A stretch of 36,905 nt of DNA from a virus: positions 1 to 36,905 of the IMG/VR virus record IMGVR_UViG_3300030108_002446. One strand, 5' to 3'. Positions within the stretch are counted from its first letter, which is position 1; every line of letters starts with the position of its first letter. The notes below the pieces were generated by a model. That model was given only the letters and a program-made list of their open reading frames with translations, was not told the origin of the DNA and made no database searches. A program made the position numbers and the translations under genes. This document shows, one piece after another, positions 1 through 5,811 of the stretch.

Positions 1-492
1 GTTGGCGTGGGCCACAATCCAACATCTATATCTCTGGTGCGGTGCGTTGACTGCTGAAGCAGGTAGTACAAACGTCTGCACTTCGTAGCCTTCACCTTCC
101 AGGTCAGCACACACTTGTTCGAATACCACTCCTTCTCTGATGCTAATAAGATTTCTGACATTCTCTCCAATGACGTAGGTGGGTCTGATTTCTTTGATAA
201 TTCTAAACATTTCAGGCCAGAGTTGGCGATTGTCGTTCGGATCTTGCTTTCCTGCGACACTGTAGGGCTGACAGGGGAATCCTCCTGTAATGATATCCAC
301 TCCTCTATATCCAATTGTTTCCACTCCGACATCCCTTACATCCTCGTATATAGGAACATTAGGCCAGTGCTTTTTAAGTACCTTTTGTGCAAAGGGTTCA
401 TTGTCACAGAAACCGACAGTTTCAAAACCACCAGTGCTTTCAAGACCAAGTGCGAAGCCACCGATGCCACTAAATAAATCCAAATGGCGCAA
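1..492 (-). CDS. C5-cytosine DNA methyltransferase, N-terminal part (runs off window)
   Basis: This would transfer a methyl group from S-adenosylmethionine to C5 of cytosine in phage DNA, probably as protection from restriction or as an epigenetic mark. Counting from the TTG at 492, motif I (DLFSGIGG) is at residues 5-12, motif IV with the catalytic Cys74 in PCQ at 73-75, motif VI ENV at 110-112 and motif VIII QRYR at 153-156. The frame is open to the window edge. The C-terminal part lies at 36224-36905. TTG at 492 has no good ribosome site. The better start is ATG at 509, which overlaps the end of the upstream gene and has AGGTG six bases before it, but it is out of frame because of an A11 run (493-503). 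GC content is visibly higher than in neighbouring genes, suggesting acquisition. Confidence 0.9.
   Translation of the reverse strand, partial: MRHLDLFSGIGGFALGLESTGGFETVGFCDNEPFAQKVLKKHWPNVPIYEDVRDVGVETIGYRGVDIITGGFPCQPYSVAGKQDPNDNRQLWPEMFRIIKEIRPTYVIGENVRNLISIREGVVFEQVCADLEGEGYEVQTFVLPASAVNAPHQRYRCWIVAHAN
7..127. repeat. Left copy of imperfect terminal direct repeat (partner 36785-36905)
   Basis: Bases 7-127 align without gaps to 36785-36905 with about 9 mismatches in 121 positions, counted by eye. Both copies lie in the same part of a C5-methyltransferase gene, between the ENV motif and the QRYR motif. Most differences are silent; two change residues (Ala/Thr and Gly/Ser). The reading frame stays intact if the ends are overlapped. 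This fits a circular or terminally redundant genome closed through this gene. The mismatches mean the two ends come from different strain variants, or that there are two related gene copies. Confidence 0.9.
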
Positions 493-503
493 TTTTTTTT
501 TTT
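493..503 (-). repeat. A11 homopolymer at the methyltransferase start
   Basis: On the minus strand eleven A residues separate ATG-AGT (509-504) from the methyltransferase frame. With 9 or 12 A the product would begin MSK..., continue LRH and enter motif I. With 11 it enters a dead frame that stops about 60 codons later. Possible explanations are a sequencing length error, slipped-strand phase variation, or transcriptional slippage, which long A runs promote in bacteria. Confidence 0.75.
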
Positions 504-744
504 ACTCATTGTCAACACCTATAGACTTGTCAAAAAGTTTCCTGGCATCATCGTTACTTGCAAAACCATATTCACTAGCAAAGTCCATTGACGATCCATA
601 AACGAAGTTATCTAAGATCCCATTAGCGACAATTAGCATGCGAATATAATTAGGATTTTGTTCTGGTTTCAGCCATGTGTTGTCTTCTAAAACAAATTGA
701 AGACCACCATCTGTTGCGTGTACTGTTTTTATTTTGTTGCTCAT
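502..744 (-). CDS. Unknown 80-aa early protein
   Basis: The function is not recognised. The product is a soluble acidic protein of 80 residues with no membrane segment. It starts at ATG 744 with a G-rich site (AGGGGGATAGT) upstream. It lies between the 170-aa gene, whose stop sits in a hairpin loop, and the methyltransferase: its TAA (504-502) overlaps the likely methyltransferase ATG at 509, so the two are probably translationally coupled. It could be a small accessory or anti-restriction protein because of its neighbour, but nothing in the sequence shows this. Confidence 0.7.
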   Translation of the reverse strand: MSNKIKTVHATDGGLQFVLEDNTWLKPEQNPNYIRMLIVANGILDNFVYGSSMDFASEYGFASNDDARKLFDKSIGVDNE

Positions 745-755
745 ACTATCCCCCT

Positions 756-776
756 GGGCAGCTTACGCTGCTGCCC
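756..776 (-). other. GC-rich hairpin with the upstream gene's stop codon in its loop
   Basis: On the minus strand GGGCAGC (776-770) pairs with GCTGCCC (762-756), a perfect 7-bp stem around the loop AGCGTAA. The TAA in the loop is the stop of the 763-1275 gene. A G-rich ribosome site and the next ATG follow immediately. There is no U tract, so it is not a standard terminator. A close copy occurs at 1291-1306. Confidence 0.75.
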
Positions 777-1275
777 CTTCACATGTTAAATTATGTCTAA
801 GTGCCTGGTTTTTAATGTTGTGTAAATAATAATAAAGTTCTGTTTGTTTTGCTGGATAATATTTTCTACTTTTTCTGTCATCCTTGCTTGTAATCCCAAA
901 AAAATCTGTAAGATAAATATCTCTAACCCTACCCTTAGATGAAAGACATATAAAACCACCGATGTTTTTATGTACAGCGTTTTCACAATAACCATCAATT
1001 TCTACAAAAATACATGAAGAATTTTTTAAAAATTTTATTGTGATTTTACATTTTAAATCTTTTGTAAGTTCAGCAATATCTACTAACTTATTGAATTGAC
1101 CAAAACTAAGTTTTTCTCTTAGTACTTCTTCTGCATCAAAGTTTTGAAGTGTATTCGCAATATTGTTAAAAGATGCAGCACTCCAGAATTTATAATTATC
1201 TATAACAAAAATTCTGTCTTCATTGCCTTTTATTAAAGTATGATAAATATTTTGTTTGATTGTTTTTCTGTTCAT
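763..1275 (-). CDS. Unknown 170-aa early protein
   Basis: The function is not recognised. It is a mixed alpha/beta soluble protein of 170 residues with a basic stretch (DDRKSRKYYP) near residues 133-142 and no clear membrane segment or metal cluster. ATG 1275 follows AGGGGAAAAATA, the same 12-base leader found before the gene starting at 3561. Its last residues, EGAAA, are encoded by the 5' half of a hairpin whose loop holds the stop codon. It is part of the leftward early operon. Confidence 0.75.
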   Translation of the reverse strand: MNRKTIKQNIYHTLIKGNEDRIFVIDNYKFWSAASFNNIANTLQNFDAEEVLREKLSFGQFNKLVDIAELTKDLKCKITIKFLKNSSCIFVEIDGYCENAVHKNIGGFICLSSKGRVRDIYLTDFFGITSKDDRKSRKYYPAKQTELYYYLHNIKNQALRHNLTCEGAAA

Positions 1276-1290
1276 TATTTTTCCCCTAAA

Positions 1291-1306
1291 GGCAGCTTAC
1301 GCTGCC
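1291..1306 (-). other. GNRA-type hairpin with a stop codon as part of the tetraloop
   Basis: On the minus strand GGCAGC-GTAA-GCTGCC forms a perfect 6-bp stem with a GUAA (GNRA) tetraloop. The UAA of the loop (1299-1297) is the stop of the 1297-1524 gene, and AGGGGAAAAATAATG of the next gene follows. The same arrangement occurs at 756-776. Confidence 0.8.
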
Positions 1307-1524
1307 CCTTTCATTTTAAGTATCTTTGATTTTAACTTTAAAAGAGTATTGATTTTGTCATCATACTTTTTAAGATTTTGCTCAATATGTTGTGAGTTTG
1401 TTCCAACACCTTCTAGGTCATCTCTTGTGTCAGACCAAATTGTTAAAAATGATCTTTTATCCTTTGAAATTTCATTAATTTCATGTTGGATAATTTCTAA
1501 TATGTCTAAATAATATGTGGTCAT
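1297..1524 (-). CDS. Unknown 75-aa coiled-coil protein
   Basis: The function is not recognised. It is a charged, helical protein with probable coiled-coil regularity over residues ~36-70 (leucines and isoleucines among lysines). It starts at ATG 1524 with AAGGG about seven bases upstream, and it is the first gene after the 168-bp non-coding gap 1525-1692, so it probably has its own promoter. Its C-terminal KGAA comes from a stop-in-loop hairpin. Confidence 0.65.
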   Translation of the reverse strand: MTTYYLDILEIIQHEINEISKDKRSFLTIWSDTRDDLEGVGTNSQHIEQNLKKYDDKINTLLKLKSKILKMKGAA

Positions 1525-1570
1525 TTTTTTCCCTTTTGTATTAATTATCTTATAATATATATATGGGTAT

Positions 1571-1585
1571 AAAAGTATAACTTTT
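1571..1585. promoter_or_regulatory. Candidate operator palindrome AAAAGT-ATA-ACTTTT
   Basis: This is a perfect 6+6 inverted repeat with a 3-base spacer, placed inside the proposed leftward promoter. A one-mismatch copy lies 31 bp away at 1602-1616. The shared core TAAAAGTATAA (1570-1580) recurs exactly at 4406-4416, upstream of the other leftward operon. The size and symmetry suit an XRE-type repressor such as the one at 3561-3911; this link is inferred. Confidence 0.5.
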
Positions 1586-1601
1586 CAAGGGTTTTACTAA
1601 T

Positions 1602-1616
1602 AAAAATATAACTTTT
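1602..1616. promoter_or_regulatory. Second operator-like palindrome
   Basis: AAAAAT-ATA-ACTTTT differs by one base from the perfect palindrome at 1571-1585. The 16-base block including the leading T matches at 15 of 16 positions and repeats at a 31-bp interval, about three helical turns, as expected for cooperative repressor binding. Confidence 0.45.
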
Positions 1617-1692
1617 ATTTAACTTTTTTTATTAATTAATATTGGTGGGGCAGCAATCTGCTTATAGATAAAAGTTAACATTTAATATCCAA

Positions 1693-2082
1693 CTACAAAA
1701 TGTAACTACTGCCCCATAACTCTTTATACCATTCTTTAATCCTGGGATCACCATTTTTACCATGATGTTGTTTTAAACTAGGATTATAAGGACTACTAAA
1801 CCATATTTTTTTTACCAGGTCATAGTGAAACATTTGATCGCCAGTAATACTTTCAAAAAATTTACTTTCATTACCAGTTCTATGCAGCTGTGAATGATGT
1901 TTATAACATAATGGTATTACATTACTGTCATCACTTCTCATGCTCATGCCCCTAGTGCCAAACATTGGTTTTAGTAAATGATGCGCTTGTACACCATATT
2001 CACAACCACCATACTGGCGTAAACAACATGGCATTTCAGCAACATACTTTACATGTTTTATATTTTTTTGGCGTTTAGGCAT
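1693..2082 (-). CDS. HNH-family endonuclease
   Basis: This is probably a metal-dependent DNA nuclease. In its 129 residues, Cys20 and Cys27 are followed by AHH (33-35) and a second block, NVIPLCYKHHSQLHRTG (54-70), with Cys59, His62, His63 and His67. This is the HNH/DUF968-like layout seen in phage nucleases of the Ref/recombination type. The stop is followed by a 168-bp gap, so it probably ends the first early leftward transcript. It could act in recombination, host DNA degradation or packaging; its place among the ssDNA-binding and small early genes favours DNA metabolism. Confidence 0.75.
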   Translation of the reverse strand: MPKRQKNIKHVKYVAEMPCCLRQYGGCEYGVQAHHLLKPMFGTRGMSMRSDDSNVIPLCYKHHSQLHRTGNESKFFESITGDQMFHYDLVKKIWFSSPYNPSLKQHHGKNGDPRIKEWYKELWGSSYIL

Positions 2083-2103
2083 TTTTTTAAACGATCAATC
2101 TCT

Positions 2104-2325
2104 TCACTTAATTGCTGTTGTTTTTTTTCTTTTTGTTCTAACAAGTTTAGTAATGTTCGTGTTAGCTGGTCTACTCTGCTTGTCAAAAGATCCTGGCGTT
2201 CTTGTAGTATCTTTATTTTCTTGTTTTGAAACATCTAGTAACTCTCTTAATGGTTTAATAACATCTTCAAGCATAGCATCTTCCATACGCCTTATGTGAT
2301 TTTGCAACATTTCTTTTATTCTCAT
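2104..2325 (-). CDS. Unknown 73-aa helical, basic-tailed protein
   Basis: The function is not recognised. The N-terminal ~40 residues are helical (IKEMLQNHIRRMEDAML) and the C-terminus is basic (KLVRTKRKKT). I chose ATG 2325, which overlaps the upstream gene's TGA as ATGA; an in-frame TTG at 2343 would add six residues but lacks a ribosome site. It sits between a conserved phage gene and the HNH nuclease and could be a small nucleic-acid-binding partner. Confidence 0.6.
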   Translation of the reverse strand: MRIKEMLQNHIRRMEDAMLEDVIKPLRELLDVSKQENKDTTRTPGSFDKQSRPANTNITKLVRTKRKKTTAIK

Positions 2326-2675
2326 AATTTCATTGCTCTCCAATTAGCGTTTAAAGATTGCCATGTAGATATTTTAACTGAAGCTGCTTCACGTTGTGCA
2401 GCCAGTACTTCATATGTTTGTGTAGCTTTACCTATTTTAAATATTTGATCTCTATATTGTTTTGATGCATATGCTTCACGTTCTTGCGCACCTATAGGTA
2501 AATCTGCGTGTTGTTTCATAACTACAGCTTTTATATGTTTAAGCATAAATTCTTCTTTTAATTTTTCTGCTTTAGCTGCTGCTATTTCTTTTGCCTTATC
2601 ACGTAAAAATGTAAGCGCTCTTTCAACATCTTCATCACTGATCCAGGCTGCATTTGTTTCATGTAGTTGTTTCAT
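2322..2675 (-). CDS. Conserved phage protein of unknown function (117 aa)
   Basis: This is a mostly helical protein. It resembles, from memory, a widespread family in phage replication/recombination clusters that carries an LP(I/V)xAQEREAYA block (here residues ~60-70) and an alanine/glutamate-rich C-terminal helix ending in a QSxNxxWRAM-like motif. No catalytic residues are obvious. Its ATG overlaps the stop of the ssDNA-binding protein gene as TAATG, so the two are probably made together. A DNA metabolism role is inferred from the neighbours. Confidence 0.75.
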   Translation of the reverse strand: MKQLHETNAAWISDEDVERALTFLRDKAKEIAAAKAEKLKEEFMLKHIKAVVMKQHADLPIGAQEREAYASKQYRDQIFKIGKATQTYEVLAAQREAASVKISTWQSLNANWRAMKL

Positions 2676-3232
2676 TAGAATGGTATCTCGTCATCTAAAT
2701 CACCAGCGCCACCTTCTGGTGCTTTTGGCAACTCATTACTCATGTAACCAACAACTTGATCAGCTATTTCGTCAGAAGACTTATTGGTATCTAATACATC
2801 TTTAATACTAGGTTGTATGCCTGTTGATGCTTTAAGTGATGGGAGTTTTGTTTGTGAACCCTCTGTTTTGCTTTCATACAATTCACTATCATGTGAAGCC
2901 ATTAATTCAAATTCTTTAGTTTCAACTTCTGTCCATATAAGTTTCTCACCATTTTTGCCATCATAGTCACGTTGTTTTATTTTACCAGAAACAAACAATT
3001 TACTACCTACTTTTATTTTTTCTAAAATAGCAGCTGATACTGGACTATTACCTGGAAGTATTTTGATGTTAATAAAATCTGTTTTTTTATTAGTTTGACC
3101 AGTTTTATAATCTTTCCAGGTATTATGTATAGCTAATCTACAGTGATATTCAGATGTATTCCAGGGTGTCTTCCTATGTTTTAATTCATTAGCTACATTA
3201 CCTAATAATCTTACTTCATTAAAATCTCTCAT
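2675..3232 (-). CDS. ssb: Single-stranded DNA-binding protein (OB fold)
   Basis: It should coat ssDNA during replication and recombination. Residues ~5-110 match a bacterial-type SSB OB fold: NEVRLLGNVANELKHR at the start, then strands containing HCRLAIHN, DFINIKIL, GSKLFVSGKI and WTEVETKEFEL. A long acidic, flexible linker leads to DLDDEIPF, the classical C-terminal tip that binds host replication and repair proteins. Length (185 aa) is normal for SSB. The start overlaps the upstream stop (TAATG at 3232). The intact tip suggests it recruits host machinery, fitting the absence of phage polymerase genes. Confidence 0.93.
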   Translation of the reverse strand: MRDFNEVRLLGNVANELKHRKTPWNTSEYHCRLAIHNTWKDYKTGQTNKKTDFINIKILPGNSPVSAAILEKIKVGSKLFVSGKIKQRDYDGKNGEKLIWTEVETKEFELMASHDSELYESKTEGSQTKLPSLKASTGIQPSIKDVLDTNKSSDEIADQVVGYMSNELPKAPEGGAGDLDDEIPF

Positions 3233-3561
3233 TATTTGTTATCCTCTGCTATTGTTCTGGCAATTTCTTTTGCTTTATCAGAATTAAATTTTTCTTTATA
3301 TTTATGCATAATTTTTAATTTACTTTGGTAGTCTTTAGCGTCAATTAATTCTTGAGTAAATTTGTAAATATCAGATAACTCTGTTGGTAATATTGTCATA
3401 GATTGACCAAAATTATTTGTTGCTATTTCTGTCCATTTAAATAAATCATTTTCGTTTTTAATTAATCCTGTGTCAAATGCACCTTTAACAACTACGTTAA
3501 TATGTATTTGCATCTGCATCATTTCGCTGCCATTAGGCGCAAACGGTAGTGAATATGTCAT
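3232..3561 (-). CDS. Unknown 109-aa early protein
   Basis: The function is not recognised. It is a soluble, largely helical protein; residues ~70-105 are lysine- and glutamate-rich. It starts at ATG 3561 directly behind AGGGGAAAAATA and is coupled by TAATG both to the XRE regulator upstream and to ssb downstream. Position alone suggests a role in early regulation or replication. Confidence 0.7.
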   Translation of the reverse strand: MTYSLPFAPNGSEMMQMQIHINVVVKGAFDTGLIKNENDLFKWTEIATNNFGQSMTILPTELSDIYKFTQELIDAKDYQSKLKIMHKYKEKFNSDKAKEIARTIAEDNK

Positions 3562-3911
3562 TATTTTTCCCCTTTTCCATATATCTCTTTAAGTTCATTA
3601 TATAAGTTTTTTAAAATGCCATTACTGTGTTTTATTGTTTCTTGTTCAATATTTATTGGGTCTGGTTTTACAAATATTGTTTCTAATTTATTTTGTATTT
3701 TATTACTTGGTAATTTAAAACCGTTCTCAATTTTAGATAAATACACAGTAGATATTTCAGCCATTTCACATAAGTCTTTTTGACTAATACGTTTTTCTTT
3801 ACGTTTTTGTTTTACCCATTGACCATATTGGTTTGCATGAGCAGCTATTTTTGTTTTTTTTGAATTGGCTGCAATTTTTTTCATTTCTTCTGTTGTTAAA
3901 TTTTTAGACAT
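3561..3911 (-). CDS. XRE-family helix-turn-helix regulator
   Basis: This is probably a DNA-binding repressor or Cro-like regulator. Of 116 residues, ~30-82 form an XRE/Cro-CI type HTH: GQWVKQKRKEKRISQKDLC, then AEISTVYLSKIENG with the typical recognition helix and SKIENG turn. I chose ATG 3911 because it follows AGGGGGGCAATA and overlaps the preceding mini-gene's TAA (TAATG); a longer reading from 4001 crosses that mini-gene. Candidate operators are the AAAAGT-ATA-ACTTTT palindromes near 1571-1616 and the shared core at 4406-4416. With no integrase visible, it may time the early genes rather than maintain lysogeny. Confidence 0.85.
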   Translation of the reverse strand: MSKNLTTEEMKKIAANSKKTKIAAHANQYGQWVKQKRKEKRISQKDLCEMAEISTVYLSKIENGFKLPSNKIQNKLETIFVKPDPINIEQETIKHSNGILKNLYNELKEIYGKGEK

Positions 3912-4030
3912 TATTGCCCCCCTGTGATTGCCCAGAAAATTAATATAGACCATTGAAACACTGTAAGAGCAAATGGCGCTAACATAATTCCTAATAAACA
4001 AATTAATAAAAATTCTACAAATCTAGGCAT
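3911..4030 (-). CDS. 39-aa membrane micro-protein
   Basis: This is a short gene whose product is nearly all hydrophobic: residues 6-34 can span the membrane once or form a hairpin around LAPFAL, and it ends GGQ. It is supported by TAATG overlaps at both ends: its ATG (4030) shares a base with the upstream TAA, and its TAA (3913-3911) shares a base with the XRE start. Function is unknown; small early membrane peptides in phages often act in superinfection exclusion or host takeover, which is only a suggestion here. Confidence 0.7.
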   Translation of the reverse strand: MPRFVEFLLICLLGIMLAPFALTVFQWSILIFWAITGGQ

Positions 4031-4362
4031 TATATTTTATTCATATTTATTTTTATGTAATCCATAAAATTATTTATATGCCCTTCTGCTTTGTCTAAAT
4101 CATTTATAGTTAAATTTATATCGTGTGTATTTATATCCAGTTCTATTTTATCTAAACCAGATTTAGCAAATTGTTCATAAATATAATTAACTGCATCTTG
4201 CATTGATGACTTAGCAGATAATATATTTTGAATGTTTTGTTCTAAAGTTAAGTGATAAAGATTTATTATTTTTAAAACTTCATCACGAGATAGATTTTTA
4301 TCAAGTCTTTTATTTAAAAAATCATCCTGTCTTTTTTTATCTAAATTAATTATAGTACTCAT
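4030..4362 (-). CDS. First leftward early gene, unknown 110-aa protein
   Basis: The function is not recognised. It is an acidic, helical protein (LDKIELDINTHDINLTINDLDKAEG in the second half, quoted only to show the D/N/L pattern at about residues 70-94) with no membrane segment or metal motif. The start is ATG 4362, with AAGGGATTAAAAT before it. It opens the leftward operon just downstream of the divergent control region, so it should be among the earliest proteins made. Confidence 0.7.
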   Translation of the reverse strand: MSTIINLDKKRQDDFLNKRLDKNLSRDEVLKIINLYHLTLEQNIQNILSAKSSMQDAVNYIYEQFAKSGLDKIELDINTHDINLTINDLDKAEGHINNFMDYIKINMNKI

Positions 4363-4530
4363 ATTTTAATCCCTTTTTTTTTGTAATAATATTATATGTA
4401 ATGTGTAAAAGTATAAATTACAAGTGTATTATTATATAAATTATTAAAATAATATATGAAATAAATAATTTTTTATTGATTTAATTTTTAATAAAATATA
4501 AAAAAAACAGTACAGGAAAATATTTGCAAA
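4363..4530. promoter_or_regulatory. Divergent early control region
   Basis: This 168-bp, almost pure AT gap lies between the leftward and rightward early genes. On the minus strand CTTGTAA (~4417-4423) stands upstream of TATAAT-like DNA near 4390-4396, and the core TAAAAGTATAA (4406-4416), shared with the 1570-1580 control region, lies between. Rightward, TTGATT (4476-4481) precedes TATAAA (4497-4502) with a 15-base spacer. A perfect ATTATT-AA-AATAAT palindrome is at 4440-4453. Exact boxes are uncertain in such AT-rich DNA. Confidence 0.5.
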
Positions 4531-4845
4531 ATGTCAAAATATAAAAATAAATATGCCTTTTATAAGGGTAAAAGATTTGACAGTAAAAAAGAAGCAAATC
4601 GTTTTTTGGAACTAAGTTTGTTAGAGCAAGCAAAACAAATAAGTAATTTAAAATGCCAGGTTGCTTACCAACTTAAAGTAGATCAAGTTATTATTGGTAA
4701 GTATATATGTGATTTTGAATATGAAGAAAAAGGAAAAACAGTTACTGAAGATGTTAAGTCAGCTTTTACAAAAAAATTACCATTGTATAGATGGAAAAAA
4801 AAGCACTTCCAGGCGCAATTTGGTCGTGAGGTAAGAGAAACATGA
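4531..4845 (+). CDS. DUF1064 / PD-(D/E)xK nuclease-like protein
   Basis: The 104-residue protein fits the DUF1064 phage family: an N-terminal FDSKKEANRFLEL block (16-28) with Glu21, ISNLKCQ (37-43), then CDFEY with Asp61 and EDVKS with Asp74 and Lys76, the spacing of a PD-(D/E)xK endonuclease core, and a basic C-terminal KKKHFQAQFG. Members are thought to act as small resolvase-like or structure-specific nucleases. It is the first gene of the rightward replication operon; its TGA is followed by a 63-bp gap before the replication protein. The ribosome site is weak (AGGA about 14 bases upstream). Confidence 0.8.
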   Translation: MSKYKNKYAFYKGKRFDSKKEANRFLELSLLEQAKQISNLKCQVAYQLKVDQVIIGKYICDFEYEEKGKTVTEDVKSAFTKKLPLYRWKKKHFQAQFGREVRET

Positions 4846-4908
4846 ATAGAATTAAATACTTCAGTTCTGGTGACAAAAATATAATGTATAAAACTATGGG
4901 AAAAAGAA

Positions 4909-5811
4909 ATGAGTGTAAAACATCTAAACTGGGCGTGGGATCAGCAAGTGAAAAATCCGACAACCAAACTAATATTAATGAAACTTGCAGACGGAGCAGA
5001 CGAAAGCAATCGAAGTTGGTACAGCCATAAAACATTAGCTATTAAATGCGAAACATCTATTTCCAGTGTAAGAAGGCATTTAAGTTATTTAAAAAAATTA
5101 AACTTAATAAGAATAGAACATAGGATTAGAACAGAAGGTATAATGAAGGGATCACAAACTTCTAATTACTATTACATTAATATCGATACGCCTGTTCAAA
5201 ATGAACACCCCCCCTGTTCACCAGTGAACACCCCCCCTGTTCATAGCTATGAACAACGAACCATTAATAAAGAACCATTAAAAGAACATATATATATAAA
5301 TGAGGAAAAAATGAATAAGGTTATAAGTGAAACTAAAGTAATAAATGTAAGACCAGAAGATATTATGTTTGACGAATGGTGGGAAAATGTTCCTTTCGAA
5401 ACGAATAAAAATGCTTGTAAATATTTATACAGAAAAGCATTACAAAGAGCAGAACATAAAGATCTATGTAAATCTGTAAGGGATTATTATGACTATTGTA
5501 TTAAAAGTGATAAAAAACGTACATACTGGATAAGACCACATAATTGGTTAAAAGGCGAATATTGGCTACAAAATATAAACGATGAAGAAAAAAAACCTTC
5601 TGAAATTGGTTTAATAAAAGCAAAAAAAGAAGAGTATGGTCATTATTATGCCTGGAGAAAAAGAGTTGAAGATTGGTTAGCAGATGGTTTTTGGTTAGAA
5701 AGAATTTGGGGAGAAAGACCAGATAATATAAAAACAAGTGTACCAGCAGAATTATTAAAGGAGTTTAAAATTGGCAAATACAAACAGTGTAGTAGTACAA
5801 AAGTTAGCTGA
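4909..5811 (+). CDS. Lambda-O-like replication initiation protein (winged helix)
   Basis: This probably binds the phage origin and recruits the host helicase. Residues ~18-75 form an HTH_36-type winged helix (LILMKLADGADESN, WYSHKTLA, SISSVRRHLSYLKKLNLI). A proline-rich linker (residues ~95-118, PVQNEHPPC... PVNTPPVH) is encoded by an inverted-repeat array at 5193-5255. The C-terminal domain (~155-235) has the pattern of phage replication proteins: FDEWWENVPFETNKNACKYLYRKAL, then YWIRPHNWLKGEYW. Iterons inside the initiator gene reproduce the lambda O/ori design. No phage polymerase, primase or helicase is visible, so it should load host enzymes. The start ATG 4909 has GGGAAAAAGAA upstream. 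Confidence 0.85.
   Translation: MSVKHLNWAWDQQVKNPTTKLILMKLADGADESNRSWYSHKTLAIKCETSISSVRRHLSYLKKLNLIRIEHRIRTEGIMKGSQTSNYYYINIDTPVQNEHPPCSPVNTPPVHSYEQRTINKEPLKEHIYINEEKMNKVISETKVINVRPEDIMFDEWWENVPFETNKNACKYLYRKALQRAEHKDLCKSVRDYYDYCIKSDKKRTYWIRPHNWLKGEYWLQNINDEEKKPSEIGLIKAKKEEYGHYYAWRKRVEDWLADGFWLERIWGERPDNIKTSVPAELLKEFKIGKYKQCSSTKVS
5193..5255. repeat. Iteron array, probable replication origin
   Basis: Six alternating half-sites of TGTTCA/TGAACA occur at 5193-5198, 5202-5207, 5215-5220, 5225-5230, 5238-5243 and 5250-5255. Two exact 19-bp units, TGAACACCCCCCCTGTTCA (5202-5220 and 5225-5243), start 23 bp apart. The C7 runs stand out in an AT-rich gene. To the right, 5258-5305 is AT-rich with two GAACCATTAA copies and an alternating TA stretch, a candidate unwinding element. 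The array lies inside the linker of the replication protein gene, as in lambda. Origin function is inferred from architecture. Confidence 0.7.

Larger units (their letters stand above)
1525..1692 (-). promoter_or_regulatory. Intergenic control region with leftward promoter
   Basis: This gap separates the HNH nuclease gene from the three-gene group to its left. On the minus strand CTTGAAA (around 1585-1591) is followed after ~17 bases by TA-rich DNA around 1555-1567, a plausible -35/-10 pair. Two AAAAGT-ATA-ACTTTT-like palindromes lie at 1571-1585 and 1602-1616, and a half-site occurs near 1669-1678. GGGGCAG at 1647-1653 could pair with CTGCCCC at 1711-1717 across the end of the HNH gene. The promoter call rests on pattern only. 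Confidence 0.45.

Noticed and set aside
336-518. Minus-strand 60-aa frame starting near 518/509
   Set aside because: This is the out-of-frame reading caused by the A11 tract at the methyltransferase start, not a separate gene.
115-601. Rightward open frames at 115-477 and 290-601
   Set aside because: They are antisense to the methyltransferase, whose motifs I, IV, VI and VIII are unmistakable on the minus strand; their products show no domain.
4842-5030. 62-aa frame starting in an ATGA overlap after the DUF1064-like gene
   Set aside because: It overlaps the first ~120 bases of the replication gene in another frame and its product is low-complexity with no support; the first 20 codons might be a leader but cannot be shown.
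5193-5255. CRISPR-like array
   Set aside because: Units are short alternating inverted half-sites inside a coding linker with 3-7 base spacers; this fits iterons, not a CRISPR.
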